DNA of 35,688 nucleotides from Paracoccaceae bacterium (GCA_007123625.1 SKKS01000107.1:1-35688), one strand, 5' to 3'. Counted from the stretch's first letter, positions 7,634 through 16,611 are shown. Translations and numbers: made by a program. Notes: generated by a model from the sequence alone, not told the origin.

Positions 7634-8216
7634 CACTGGCGGTTCCTGCGCGACGCCGTTGATGCGGGCCTGACTGGCAGCCGGTTGATGTCGGCGAGTG
7701 CGGGCGTCACCGCTTCCGCGCCGTCTACCGGACAGGCTTCGATTTCCTGCGCGGCTGCGGTTCCCGCGCGGAGTTTTGCCGCCCGATCCGGGTTGGCGTG
7801 ACCGTCCGGTGCGCCAGGTGATCTTGCGGCTGTCAGATCCCGCGACCAACGACATTGTCCTTGACCTGATGAGCACCCTTACGGGAATTGCCTGCGCGCC
7901 GGGATCACAACCTCTGGGAAAACCGCATGCGCGGACGGGATGAGCGCCATTTTGGGGCGCAGTTGTCGGCGCGGGTTGCCCCCGGTTCATGCCTTGATGC
8001 CCAGCCGATTCAGTGCGCAGCGTGCCCTGTGGAAATTTCGCTTGTTTAAAGTGCAAAGCAAACCTAAACTGCATTCATAATACGCAATTTTATCTGGTGC
8101 GCCGTCTTCCTGTGTTTTTCTGGCGGTGAAAGTAGCGTTCGACTGCACACGGTTTAACCACAGCTTGTCGGCGGTGTTCCGAATGCCGACCCAACAAACG
8201 CTGCACGGAGGATCAG
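7634..8216. other. Non-coding stretch upstream of the TRAP operon
   Basis: About 580 bp without a convincing gene. The first 400 bp are GC-rich; the one longer open frame (7698-7943, plus) begins with arginine/proline repeats typical of non-coding frames, and I do not call it. From about 8040 the sequence becomes much more AT-rich, as expected for a promoter and operator region in front of dctP, which has a GGAGG ribosome site 5 nt before its ATG. Confidence 0.5.
8066..8090. promoter_or_regulatory. Candidate operator upstream of the TRAP operon
   Basis: An imperfect inverted repeat, AAACTGC (8066-8072) facing GCAATTT (8084-8090) around an 11-bp AT-rich centre, lies about 130 bp before the dctP start in the only AT-rich part of the region. 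Six of the seven arm positions pair. It could bind a GntR- or IclR-type regulator; this is a suggestion only. Confidence 0.25.
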
Positions 8217-9305
8217 ATGGATCGTCGCACATTTCTTTCTACTTCGGCCCTGGGCGCGGTCGGCGCCGGCGTGGCCGCGCCGCGCGTGGCACGGGCGCAG
8301 GACACTTTCAACTGGCGCATGACCAACAGCTACGGCCCGACGGCGCCGTTCTACACTGTGGGTCCAGGCAGCCCGACGGACATCATCCAGAAGATCCGGA
8401 TCATGTCCGGCGGTCGGCTGAACATCCAGCACTTTGCGGCGGGCGAACTGATCCCGGCGTTCGAGGGCTTCGATGCCGTCCAGCAGGGCGTGGTCGAGAT
8501 GAACGCCTCGAACAGCTATTTCTGGTCGGGCAACACATTCGCGGCACAGTATTTCACCACCGTTCCCTTCGGCATGTCGTACATGGGCCACATGGCGTGG
8601 CTTTTTCACGGCGGCGGTCTGGAGCTGTGGCAGGAAGTCTATGAGCCGTTCGGTCTGGTTGCCTTCCCGATGAATTCCACCGGCGTGCAGATGACCGGCT
8701 GGTTCCGCGAACCGGTCGAGGATGTTGGCCAGCTGAACGGGTTGCGGATGCGCATTCCGGGGCTGGCCGGGCGCGTCTATGCGGCACTTGGCGTCGATAC
8801 CCGCCTGCTGCCGGGCGGCGAGATCTTCCCGGCGCTGGAACGCGGCGTGATCGATGCGGCCGAATTCGTCGGCCCCTATCAGGACCGTGCGCTGGGTCTG
8901 CACCAGGCGGCGAAGTTCTATCACACCTCGGGGTGGCATGAACCGGCGACCACGGGCGAGTTGCTGATTTCCAAGACGGCGTGGGAAAGCCTTCCCGAAG
9001 ACCTGCAGATGATTGTCAGGCAGGCATCGCAGGCGGCGTGTCTGGAAAGCCTCATCTGGTCGGAATCAGTGAACGGCCCCGCGCTGACCGATCTGGTCAC
9101 AAACCACGGCGTGACGGCGGCCCCGCTGCCGCCATCGGTGATCAGCGCCCTGCGCGAAGCCACCATGGACACGCTGGAAACCGAGGCCAACGCTTCCGAG
9201 ATCGTACGCAAGGTGCATGACAGCTATTTCGCGTTCAAGGCCGACCACGACGGCTGGGCCAGGATCAGCGAGGTGTCCTGGTTCAAGGACATTCTGGAAA
9301 TGTGA
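8217..9305 (+). CDS. dctP: TRAP transporter substrate-binding protein (DctP, TakP-like)
   Basis: A 362-residue periplasmic binding protein of a tripartite ATP-independent periplasmic transporter. The N-terminus carries a twin-arginine signal (DRRTFL at residues 2-7, hydrophobic stretch, ARAQ cleavage region near residue 28), so it is probably exported folded by Tat. Family landmarks are LRMRIPGLAGRVYAALG, LPGGEIFPALERGVIDAAEF with VGPYQD, and GWHEP followed by ALPxDLQ-like WESLPEDLQ. These resemble the 2-oxoacid binding protein TakP of Rhodobacter. From memory TakP relatives have E-W-V-G-P where this one has E-F-V-G-P, so the ligand may differ. It is the first gene of dctPQM plus a GGT-fold hydrolase. 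Confidence 0.93.
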   Translation: MDRRTFLSTSALGAVGAGVAAPRVARAQDTFNWRMTNSYGPTAPFYTVGPGSPTDIIQKIRIMSGGRLNIQHFAAGELIPAFEGFDAVQQGVVEMNASNSYFWSGNTFAAQYFTTVPFGMSYMGHMAWLFHGGGLELWQEVYEPFGLVAFPMNSTGVQMTGWFREPVEDVGQLNGLRMRIPGLAGRVYAALGVDTRLLPGGEIFPALERGVIDAAEFVGPYQDRALGLHQAAKFYHTSGWHEPATTGELLISKTAWESLPEDLQMIVRQASQAACLESLIWSESVNGPALTDLVTNHGVTAAPLPPSVISALREATMDTLETEANASEIVRKVHDSYFAFKADHDGWARISEVSWFKDILEM

Positions 9306-9826
9306 TCCGCATGAAACCGGCTGTCACGCGTATCGTGCTGTTTCTCGAAGCGATAGTGAAGGGATTCGGCATTCTGGCTGCATGGACCTGCGTGGCGCTG
9401 GTGCTGCTGGTGGCGGGCGACGTTTTCGCCCGCTACCTGTTCCGCACCGGTGCGGTCTGGGCGCAGGAATTGCAGTGGCACCTGATTTCGCCCATCGCGC
9501 TGTTCGGCATGTCCTATGCGCTGTTCTCGGGCGAGCAGGTGCGGGTGGACGTGCTGTTCGACCGTTTTGGCCCCGCCGTGCAACGTGGCATCGAGATCCT
9601 TGGCGGGGTGTTGATGATCGGCTTCGGCGTGGCCATGGTCAAGCTGTCGCTGCCTTGGGTCGAAATGTCCTATGCGCGCGGCGAAGGATCGCCCAACCCT
9701 GGCGGCCTGCCGTGGCGGTTTGCGCTCAAGGCACTGATTCCCATCGGGTTCGCGCTGCTTGCGATTCAAGGTCTGGCCCATGTGCTGCGTCAGGTGTTCG
9801 CGCTGCCACCGCGCAAGCACGCATGA
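9302..9826 (+). CDS. dctQ: TRAP transporter small membrane subunit (DctQ)
   Basis: A 174-residue four-helix membrane protein of the DctQ family, which pairs with DctM in a Na+-driven TRAP transporter. Typical features are an ARYLFRTGAVWAQELQWHL segment after helix 1 and the ALFSGEQVRVDVLFDRF loop. The GTG at 9302 overlaps the dctP stop by four bases; an ATG at 9311 is an alternative start three codons in, with GGAAA about 10 nt upstream. It is co-transcribed with dctP and dctM. Confidence 0.92.
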   Translation: MIRMKPAVTRIVLFLEAIVKGFGILAAWTCVALVLLVAGDVFARYLFRTGAVWAQELQWHLISPIALFGMSYALFSGEQVRVDVLFDRFGPAVQRGIEILGGVLMIGFGVAMVKLSLPWVEMSYARGEGSPNPGGLPWRFALKALIPIGFALLAIQGLAHVLRQVFALPPRKHA

Positions 9827-9853
9827 TCGTCCAGAAACAAGGATAAAGTCTCC

Positions 9854-11179
9854 ATGAGTCCCAACGAAATGCTGGCTATCGCCATGATAGCTGCGTTCTT
9901 CGTGCTGCTGATCGTCGGCATTCCGGTCGGTATTGCGCTGGCCGTGTCCGCGTTCGTGTTCGGGTATATCGGCTTCGGCCCGATGCTGTTCAACCTGGTG
10001 CCGTCCCGCATCTATGGTGTTGTCACGAATTATACGCTCATGGCGATCCCGCTGTTCGTGTTCATGGGCGTGATGCTGGAGAAATCACGATTAGCGGAAG
10101 AGCTGATCGACGTGGTGGGCCATCTGTTCGGCAATATCCAGGGCGGCATGGGCGTGGCGATCATATTCGTGGGCGTGCTTCTGGGCGCGGCCACGGGTAT
10201 AGTGGGGGCGACCATCGTCACGCTGGGGTTGCTGACCCTGCCAACGCTGCTGCGACGGGGGTATCCGAAAACGGTGGCCAGCGGGATGATCTGCGCTTCA
10301 GGGACGCTGGGACAGATCATTCCGCCGTCGCTGGTGCTGATCCTGCTGGCCGATATCTTGCAGGAATCCGTGGGCACCATGTTCGCGGCGGCCATGGTTC
10401 CGGGGCTGACGCTTGCGGCGGTCTATATCGTTGCGATCCTGGCGTATGCTTGGTGGCGCCCGGGGGCCATGCCGCCGATCCCTGTCGACGAGCGCCGCGC
10501 CCTGTCGCGTTGGCAATTGCTGCGCAAGGTGGTGCTGGTTGTCGGCCCGCCGGTCGGCCTGGTGGTTGCGGTGCTGGGCAGCATCATCGGCGGTATTGCC
10601 GCCCCGACCGAGGCCGCTTCGATGGGGGCCGTGGGCGCGCTGCTGTTCGTGGCGCTGTCGGGACGGCTGACGCTGTCGATGCTGTATCAGGTGGCGCGCT
10701 CCACGCTGCTTATCTCGGCCATGGTGTTCTTCATCCTGATCTGCGCGCAGGTCTTCGGACTGGCTTTCCGCGGGCTTGGGGGCGAGCATCTGGTGCAGCG
10801 CATGTTCGATTGGGTGCCCGGCGGGGTGAACGGGGCGCTGCTTTTCATGTTGCTTCTGGTCTTCGTGCTTGGCTTCTTTCTGGAATGGATCGAGATCACC
10901 TATATCGCGCTACCGCTGTTCCTGCCGTTCTTCATGCAGGCCGGGGTCGATCCGGTCTGGCTGGGCATCCTGATCTGTCTGAACCTGCAGACAAGCTTCC
11001 TGACGCCGCCGTTCGGGTGGTCGCTCTTCTTTTTGAAAGGTGTCGCGCCGCCCGGGGTCAGCACGATGGATATCTACAAGGGCGCGCTTCCGTTCATCGG
11101 ATTGCAGTTCATAGCGCTCGCAATGGTGTTCTTCATGCCGCAACTGGCAACGTGGTTGCCGCAAGCCATCGGGTGGTGA
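9854..11179 (+). CDS. dctM: TRAP transporter large membrane subunit (DctM)
   Basis: A 441-residue polytopic inner-membrane permease of the DctM family, of the usual length and with about 12 hydrophobic segments. Conserved landmarks include AIPLFVFMGVMLEKSRLAEE, the ATGIVGATIVTLGLLTLP stretch, SGTLGQIIPPSLVLILLADI, APTEAASMGA, and LTPPFGWSLFFLKG near the C-terminus. It catalyses Na+-coupled uptake of the ligand delivered by the binding protein. It lies 27 bp after dctQ, and the next gene starts one base after its stop codon, so that hydrolase belongs to the same transcript. Confidence 0.95.
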   Translation: MSPNEMLAIAMIAAFFVLLIVGIPVGIALAVSAFVFGYIGFGPMLFNLVPSRIYGVVTNYTLMAIPLFVFMGVMLEKSRLAEELIDVVGHLFGNIQGGMGVAIIFVGVLLGAATGIVGATIVTLGLLTLPTLLRRGYPKTVASGMICASGTLGQIIPPSLVLILLADILQESVGTMFAAAMVPGLTLAAVYIVAILAYAWWRPGAMPPIPVDERRALSRWQLLRKVVLVVGPPVGLVVAVLGSIIGGIAAPTEAASMGAVGALLFVALSGRLTLSMLYQVARSTLLISAMVFFILICAQVFGLAFRGLGGEHLVQRMFDWVPGGVNGALLFMLLLVFVLGFFLEWIEITYIALPLFLPFFMQAGVDPVWLGILICLNLQTSFLTPPFGWSLFFLKGVAPPGVSTMDIYKGALPFIGLQFIALAMVFFMPQLATWLPQAIGW

Positions 11180-11180
11180 C

Positions 11181-12767
11181 ATGCTGACAGCTGCAATGGG
11201 GTACGGCGGGGGTGTAAGCGCGCCGCATCGGGCAGCCGCGCTGGCAGGGCGTGACATCCTGAGCGCCGGTGGCAGCGCGATAGAGGCGATGGTGGCCGCC
11301 GCCGCCGCGATCGCCGTGGCTTATCCACATATGAACGGGATCGGGGGCGACGGGTTCTGGCTGATTCACCGCCCCGGACAGGAGCCGGTCGGGATCAGCG
11401 CCTGCGGTCGGGCGGCAGCGCTGGCGACACCGGAGTGGTATGCCGCGCAGGGTGTCAGCGACAATCTGCCTTCACGCGGGGCGCTGGCGGCCCTGACCGT
11501 GCCGGGGACGATTGCCGGATGGGAAAGCGCGCTGTCACTGCGTCCGCAGGCGGGGCGCATGCCGCTGGCGGAGCTTCTTGCCCCGGCGATAGCGCTGGCG
11601 CGCGATGGCGTTGCCGTGACCAACAACCAGCGCCGGACCACCACCGAAAAGCTGGATGGCCTGCGCGATGTGCCGGGTTTCGCCGATGCCTTTCTGGTGG
11701 ATGGCGCACCGCCGGAGCCGGGGCATCTGCTCAGGCAACTCGCGCTTGCGAACACGCTTGCGCATCTGGCCCAGGTTGGCCTGCGCGACTACTACGACGG
11801 CGATATTGCGCGCAGCCACGCGGGTTTCCTTAAGGCTGAGGGCAGCCCGCTGCGGTTGCCAGACCTGGCCGGTTTCTCGGCCGAGGTGGTGGCGCCTCTG
11901 TTCACCGATCTGCGCAGCGGGCGGGTGTTCAACATGCCGCCTCCGACGCAGGGGGTCAGCTCGCTGATGATCCTCGCGCTGTTCGACCGGCTGGGCATCG
12001 CCAGTGCCGATGGCTTCGCGCATCTGCACGGGCTGATCGAGGCGACGAAGCTTGCCTTCATCCGCCGCAACGCCGAGCTGGGCGACCCCGATCACATGCC
12101 TGTCCCCGCGCAGGCGTGGCTGGAACCGCAGGCGCTCGATGACCTGGCCCGCAGCATCGACCCAGAACGGGCGCGACCCTGGCCAGAGGTGGCGAAGCCG
12201 GGCGATACCATCTGGATGGGCGCCGCCGATGCACAGGGCTGCGTGGTCAGCTTCATTCAGTCGGTGTTCTGGGAATTCGGCTCGGGGTTGACCTGTTCCG
12301 AAACCGGCGTGTTTTTCCAGAACCGTGGTGCGGGTTTCGCGCTTGCACCGGGACCGAACCAGCTGCGCCCCGGGGCGCGGCCGTTTCACACGCTCAATCC
12401 CGCGCTGGCGCATCTGCCCGATGGCCGCGTGCTGGCCTATGGCACCATGGGCGGCGAAGGACAGCCCCAGACGCAGGCGGCCGTTTATTCGCGGCATGTG
12501 ATGTTCGGACAGGAAATGCAGGCCGCAGTCACCGCCCCGCGGTGGCTTCTGGGCAAGACCTGGGGACAGGCGACCGAGAGCCTGAAGCTAGAGGATCGTT
12601 TCGACCCGGCGCTGGTGCGGGCACTGGCCGATGCGGGCCATGAGGTCGAATTGCTGCCTGCGTTCAGCGATCTGGCGGGTCATGCGGGCGCGGTGTCGCG
12701 CCACGCAAGCGGGCTGATCGAGGTGGCCGTGGACCCGCGCGCCGATGGCAGCGCGCTTGCTGTCTGA
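11181..12767 (+). CDS. Gamma-glutamyltransferase-fold amidohydrolase (GGT/YwrD/HpxW type)
   Basis: A 528-residue N-terminal nucleophile hydrolase of the gamma-glutamyltranspeptidase family, made as a proenzyme that cleaves itself before a threonine. That nucleophile is most likely T343 in GDTIWMGAADAQG, which aligns with the TTH-x-S-V-V-D site of classical GGT. The motif here is T-I-W, not T-T-H, as I recall for YwrD-like proteins and the oxamate amidohydrolase HpxW, so activity on an amide other than glutathione is plausible. MNGIGGDGFWLIH and the C-terminal GTMGGEGQPQTQA loop are conserved. There is no signal peptide, so the enzyme is cytoplasmic and would act on a compound already imported by the TRAP system encoded just upstream. 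Confidence 0.88.
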   Translation: MLTAAMGYGGGVSAPHRAAALAGRDILSAGGSAIEAMVAAAAAIAVAYPHMNGIGGDGFWLIHRPGQEPVGISACGRAAALATPEWYAAQGVSDNLPSRGALAALTVPGTIAGWESALSLRPQAGRMPLAELLAPAIALARDGVAVTNNQRRTTTEKLDGLRDVPGFADAFLVDGAPPEPGHLLRQLALANTLAHLAQVGLRDYYDGDIARSHAGFLKAEGSPLRLPDLAGFSAEVVAPLFTDLRSGRVFNMPPPTQGVSSLMILALFDRLGIASADGFAHLHGLIEATKLAFIRRNAELGDPDHMPVPAQAWLEPQALDDLARSIDPERARPWPEVAKPGDTIWMGAADAQGCVVSFIQSVFWEFGSGLTCSETGVFFQNRGAGFALAPGPNQLRPGARPFHTLNPALAHLPDGRVLAYGTMGGEGQPQTQAAVYSRHVMFGQEMQAAVTAPRWLLGKTWGQATESLKLEDRFDPALVRALADAGHEVELLPAFSDLAGHAGAVSRHASGLIEVAVDPRADGSALAV

Positions 12768-13475
12768 ACAGGTTCCGCGACGGTGTTTAGTCGGCAAGAC
12801 TTGATCTGCAGTTGAGCAAGGCAGCGCATCAGAAGGCCATCCGCCGCGCAAGACGCTTGAACGGTAGGGGTGATCAGCCGAAGGGCAAAGGCTCGCGCGG
12901 CGTTTCAGGCGGTGGCAACGGCTGAACAAGAATGATGACGTCCTGGAGGAAAAAGCGGAGCCGGGCGACAAATATACCTTACTTGACCGGTTTACAGAGA
13001 ATTCCTTGGATATATGTTCCCCAAACATTTCGGCACAGGCTGGTTGTCCGGCCTCACCGGCGTCTTTGTGTCTGCGGGCCGTTTTCTTGCGGTGCTGGTC
13101 TTTCGCTATCCGCGCTGGCTGGCACTGGCACGCGAACTGAGCGCGGATGAGGCGCTGTACGAATCCGGCGCCTATCACCCGGTAATCGAAGCGCAGTTCC
13201 CGCGATCGGACATCGCACAAGCCATACGCTGGCCGACAGCGGCCACAAACGCAGCAATCTGGTGATCGCGATGGCGCCGCACGCGTGACCCTGCAAGCCG
13301 ATCGCGACCGGACCTACATCAGCCTTCACCAGCGTGATTTCCTTGGGTTTTCGGCGCCCAAGCCTGCGGTCGCTTTGTTTCGCAAGTGACAAGACGGCGC
13401 GATTTTACTTGCATTTCATGATATTGATATCATCATTTGATAAATTGTCTCGTGTTTTGAAAAGATTCGACCGGC
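12768..13475. other. Intergenic region with possible decayed gene
   Basis: About 700 bp between the TRAP operon and the IclR gene. A short frame from ATG 13014 to 13265 (plus) begins MFPKHFGTGWLSG and looks protein-like to about residue 70. Another frame, shifted by one base, reads G-D-R-D-G-A-A-R-V-T-L-Q to ALFRK with a stop at 13387-13389. No ribosome site is visible before 13014. A TTGACC box sits at 12983-12988. The pattern suggests a frameshifted remnant, but I cannot name its family. The last 70 bp are AT-rich and hold the IclR palindrome. Confidence 0.3.
13418..13433. promoter_or_regulatory. Perfect palindrome, candidate IclR operator
   Basis: ATGATAT-TG-ATATCAT is a perfect inverted repeat with 7-bp arms in an AT-rich island, ending 42 bp before the IclR-family start codon. 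A looser related half-site (TTTGATAAATT) follows directly. Its position fits autoregulation of the IclR gene and control of the methanethiol oxidase gene beyond it. Confidence 0.5.
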
Positions 13476-14234
13476 ATGCACCTGGACCGTCTGCTTGCTA
13501 TTCTGGAGATCGTGGCCGTGGCGGGGCGGCCCGTCTCGGTTGCGGAAATCCACAAGGCAACGGGATTGCCCAAGCCGACCTGCTACCGGCTGGTTCAGAC
13601 GCTTCAGGATCAGGGACTTGCCGAAGCACCGTCAGGCGACGGGCGCGTCATCATTGGCGAACGTCTCATCCGGATCGCCCTGCTGGGCAAATCCGACGTG
13701 GATGTTCGCAGGGCGGCAGCGCCCTTGCTGAAGGCCGCAGCGGTCCAGTTCAATGAAACGGTGTTCCTGTCCCGGTTTCGCAACAACCAGGTGGAAATCA
13801 TCCACGCCGAAACCCCCGACGATCCCGCGCGCGCCTTCATCCATCCCGGGCTTGGCGTGCGCCCGATGCATGCCTGTTCGTGCTCCAAGGCCATCGCCGC
13901 CTTTGCCGAGCCCGAGTTTCAGACCAGCATCATCCGCAAAAGCCTGAAAGCCTATACCGAACATACCAAGACGACCGAGGACGAACTGCGCGCGGAATTC
14001 GCCCGGATCGCGGCGCGCGGATTTGCCGATTGCGATCAGGAAATCGACATCGGGATCGCCAGTGTGGCGGCGCCGGTTTCCATCGGCAATATCGGTGCGA
14101 TCTTCAGCGTCGGTGCCGTGGGGCCGATCCGGCGTTTTGGCGCAACCTATCGTATCGAGATCGGGCAAAAACTTGTCGATCTGGCCACCCGCGTCAGTGG
14201 GGCCATTCAACTGTGCAACGTGGCCGAGGTTTGA
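13476..14234 (+). CDS. IclR-family transcriptional regulator
   Basis: A 252-residue regulator. Residues 1-60 are the IclR winged helix: LDRLLAILEIVAVAGRPVSV, then IHKATGLPKPTCYRLVQTLQ as the recognition region. The remainder is the IclR effector-binding domain, with RAFIHPGLGVRPMHACSCSK and the typical ARGFADCDQEIDIGIASVAAP stretch near the C-terminus. The ATG at 13476 has only a weak ribosome site. The gene lies 81 bp before the methanethiol oxidase gene in the same direction and is the natural candidate to control it, and possibly itself, through the palindrome upstream. The effector is unknown. Confidence 0.9.
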   Translation: MHLDRLLAILEIVAVAGRPVSVAEIHKATGLPKPTCYRLVQTLQDQGLAEAPSGDGRVIIGERLIRIALLGKSDVDVRRAAAPLLKAAAVQFNETVFLSRFRNNQVEIIHAETPDDPARAFIHPGLGVRPMHACSCSKAIAAFAEPEFQTSIIRKSLKAYTEHTKTTEDELRAEFARIAARGFADCDQEIDIGIASVAAPVSIGNIGAIFSVGAVGPIRRFGATYRIEIGQKLVDLATRVSGAIQLCNVAEV

Positions 14235-14315
14235 GGAGACACCGGCCACCCTGCGAAGAAGGGGAAAGACATCGGAACGGCCCGGTACGGGCATATTCAC
14301 TTCAGGGAGGATGAC

Positions 14316-15716
14316 ATGACTCTACGACCAGATCCGACATTTCACGCCACGGCACAACTTGCCATGCAGGCCCCGGCAGAAAACCACGGCTTCGTGGTGA
14401 TGCTCAGCCCCGACGGCTCGCAGCCCGACGGGATCGCCGTAGTGGACCTGAATCCGAAATCCGACAGCTATGGCACCATTGTCCATCAGCTTCTGATGCC
14501 CAACACGGGCGATGAGTTTCATCATTTCGGCTGGAATGCCTGCTCGTCATCGCTGTCGCCGCTGTCGGGCCATGCGTTTCTTGAACGCCGCTACCTGATC
14601 GTGCCGGGCATCCGGTCGTCGCGCATTTATGTGATCGACACCAAGGACCCGCTGGACCTGAAGATCCACAAGATCATCGAACCCGAGGAGGTCTTCGCCA
14701 AGACCGGCTATTCACGCCCCCATACCATTCATTGCGGGCCGGAAGGGATCTATGTTTCGACCCTGGGAGGCGGTGGCAAGGATGGCATGGACGGACCGCC
14801 GGGGATCTTCATCATGGATTGCGAAACCTTCGAGGTGATCGGTCGGTATGAGATGGACCGGGGCAAGCAGGACAAGCATTACGATTTCTGGTGGAACCTG
14901 CCGCAGGATTACATGGTAAGTTCCGAATGGGGCCTGCCGCCGCAATTCGAGAACGGGATCGTGCCCGAGGACCTTTTGTCCAACAAGTACGGTCATTCGA
15001 TCCATTTCTGGGACCTGCGCCGCCGCAAGAACATCCAGACCATCGACTTTGGCGAAAACTACCAGATGGCGCTGGAAATCCGGCCAGCGCACGACCCAAA
15101 GAAATCCTATGGTTTCTGCGGTGTGGTGGTGGATACGACCAACCTGCAAGGCGCGATCTTCACATGGTGGCGCGGCGCGGATGGCACATGGCAATCCAAG
15201 AAGACCATCACCATCGACCCGCGCCCCGAAGACCCCGCCAATCTGCCGCCGCTGTTGCAGGGCTTTGGCGCAGTGCCGCCGCTGATCACCGATATCGACC
15301 TGAGCCTTGACGACAAATACCTGTATGTCGCCTGCTGGGGCTTGGGCGAGATGCGCCAATATGATGTATCGGACCCGATGAACCCGTTCCTTGCGGGCAA
15401 GGTCGAACTGGGCGGGATCGCGCACGGCACCAAGCACCCCGGCGGGGGCGATTTCGCCTTCGGGCCGCAGATGGTCGAGATCAGCCGCGATGGCAAGCGC
15501 GTCTACTGGACCAATTCGCTTTATTCCACATGGGACAACCAGTTCTATCCGGGGCAGGAAGGCGGCCAGATGGTCATGGCGCATGTCGGCGAAAATGGCG
15601 GGCTGACGTTGGACCGCGATTTCTACGTCAACTTCCCCAAGGGCCACCGCGCGCACCAGATCCGGCTGGAAGGCGGCGACTGCTCGACCGACAGTTTCTG
15701 CTATCCCAACGTCTGA
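14316..15716 (+). CDS. mtoX: Methanethiol oxidase / selenium-binding protein SBP56 family
   Basis: A 466-residue protein of the SBP56 family, members of which oxidise methanethiol to formaldehyde, H2S and H2O2. Strong family segments include EFHHFGWNACSSS, GYSRPHTIHCGPEGIYVSTLG, KHYDFWWNLPQDYMVSSEWG, LSNKYGHSIHFWDLRRRK and MVEISRDGKRVYWTNSLYST. These supply the His and Cys residues expected in a copper-binding beta-propeller. The CSSC motif I remember in eukaryotic relatives reads CSSS here. No signal peptide is seen, unlike the periplasmic Hyphomicrobium enzyme as I remember it. GGGAGG stands five bases before the ATG. The membrane protein at 15717 abuts the stop codon. The physiological substrate here is inferred. 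Confidence 0.88.
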   Translation: MTLRPDPTFHATAQLAMQAPAENHGFVVMLSPDGSQPDGIAVVDLNPKSDSYGTIVHQLLMPNTGDEFHHFGWNACSSSLSPLSGHAFLERRYLIVPGIRSSRIYVIDTKDPLDLKIHKIIEPEEVFAKTGYSRPHTIHCGPEGIYVSTLGGGGKDGMDGPPGIFIMDCETFEVIGRYEMDRGKQDKHYDFWWNLPQDYMVSSEWGLPPQFENGIVPEDLLSNKYGHSIHFWDLRRRKNIQTIDFGENYQMALEIRPAHDPKKSYGFCGVVVDTTNLQGAIFTWWRGADGTWQSKKTITIDPRPEDPANLPPLLQGFGAVPPLITDIDLSLDDKYLYVACWGLGEMRQYDVSDPMNPFLAGKVELGGIAHGTKHPGGGDFAFGPQMVEISRDGKRVYWTNSLYSTWDNQFYPGQEGGQMVMAHVGENGGLTLDRDFYVNFPKGHRAHQIRLEGGDCSTDSFCYPNV

Positions 15717-16388
15717 ATGGAGCTTGATGCAACAACGCTGACGGCCCTTTGGGGGGCCGTCATCCTGTCCGGCGTCTATCATGGCGTCAATCCTGGCATG
15801 GGTTGGCCGCTGGCGGTATCGGCCGGGTTGATGGAGGGGCGGCACGTCGCGATGGCGAAAGCCATCGGGGCGCTGGCCTTCGGGCATCTGCTGGCGATGC
15901 TGGCGATCCTGTTGCCGTTTTCGATGATGACCGCGCTGGTCGATTGGGAAACGGAGATCCGCATCGGTGCGGGCGCGCTTGTGATCGCGGCGGGCGTGTA
16001 TTTGCTGATCAACCGCAGGCACCCGCGCTTTCTGGCGCGGGTTGCCCCGTCCCGGCTGGTGCTGTGGTCATTCCTTGCCGCAATGGCGCATGGGGCCGGG
16101 CTGATGCTGGTGCCGATCTATCTGGGTATCTGCGGCACTGATCTGGGGGATGCCGGGCACGAGGCCGCGCGCGACCTGATGGGGCAGAACATTGCCTCGG
16201 CCTTCTTCGTGGCCTTTGCGCATACCCTTGCCATGACGGTTGCGGGCGGCGTCATCGCAGCGGCGATCTATTTCTACTTCGGTCTGAAATTCCTTTCGCG
16301 GACATGGTTCAACCTTGATGTCGTCTGGGCATTGAGCCTGATTCTGGTGGGATCATTCGGGATCTACTTTGCGTTTCGTGGCCACTAG
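15717..16388 (+). CDS. Polytopic membrane protein paired with methanethiol oxidase
   Basis: A 223-residue membrane protein with about six helices, starting immediately after the mtoX stop codon, so certainly co-transcribed. Histidine-bearing motifs sit inside helices: GVYHGVNPGMGWPLAVS in helix 1, AFGHLLAML, AMAHGAGLMLVPIYLG and AFAHTLAM. This pattern recalls metal transporters of the NicO/UreH type, where His and Asp in helices guide Ni, Co or Cu. A role in supplying metal to the adjacent oxidase, or in exporting a toxic product, is inference. I do not know a characterised homologue. Confidence 0.85.
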   Translation: MELDATTLTALWGAVILSGVYHGVNPGMGWPLAVSAGLMEGRHVAMAKAIGALAFGHLLAMLAILLPFSMMTALVDWETEIRIGAGALVIAAGVYLLINRRHPRFLARVAPSRLVLWSFLAAMAHGAGLMLVPIYLGICGTDLGDAGHEAARDLMGQNIASAFFVAFAHTLAMTVAGGVIAAAIYFYFGLKFLSRTWFNLDVVWALSLILVGSFGIYFAFRGH

Positions 16389-16611
16389 ACGGTGCCCGCG
16401 CCGGATGTGACGCTGCGGAAATCGGGGCCGTGACAACCGGTCCGAACCATCCGACGGCACAAGTTCCCGGTTTGCACGCGGAACGGGCGGCCAAATCTTG
16501 TTTGCGATCCGCGCCCACACTTGGGACGCCTTTCCGCCGCCTTGCTGATGACGCTGCAGCAAGGACAGGGCAATGAGCGAAAGCACCTGCGGTGCACAAA
16601 GCCCCACGTAA

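Noticed and set aside
7698..7943. 81-residue plus-strand frame before the TRAP operon
   Set aside because: Arg/Pro-rich start, no ribosome site and no recognisable motif; treated as non-coding.
12588..13220. Long minus-strand frame across the end of the GGT gene
   Set aside because: It overlaps the real gene antisense and has the composition of a shadow frame.
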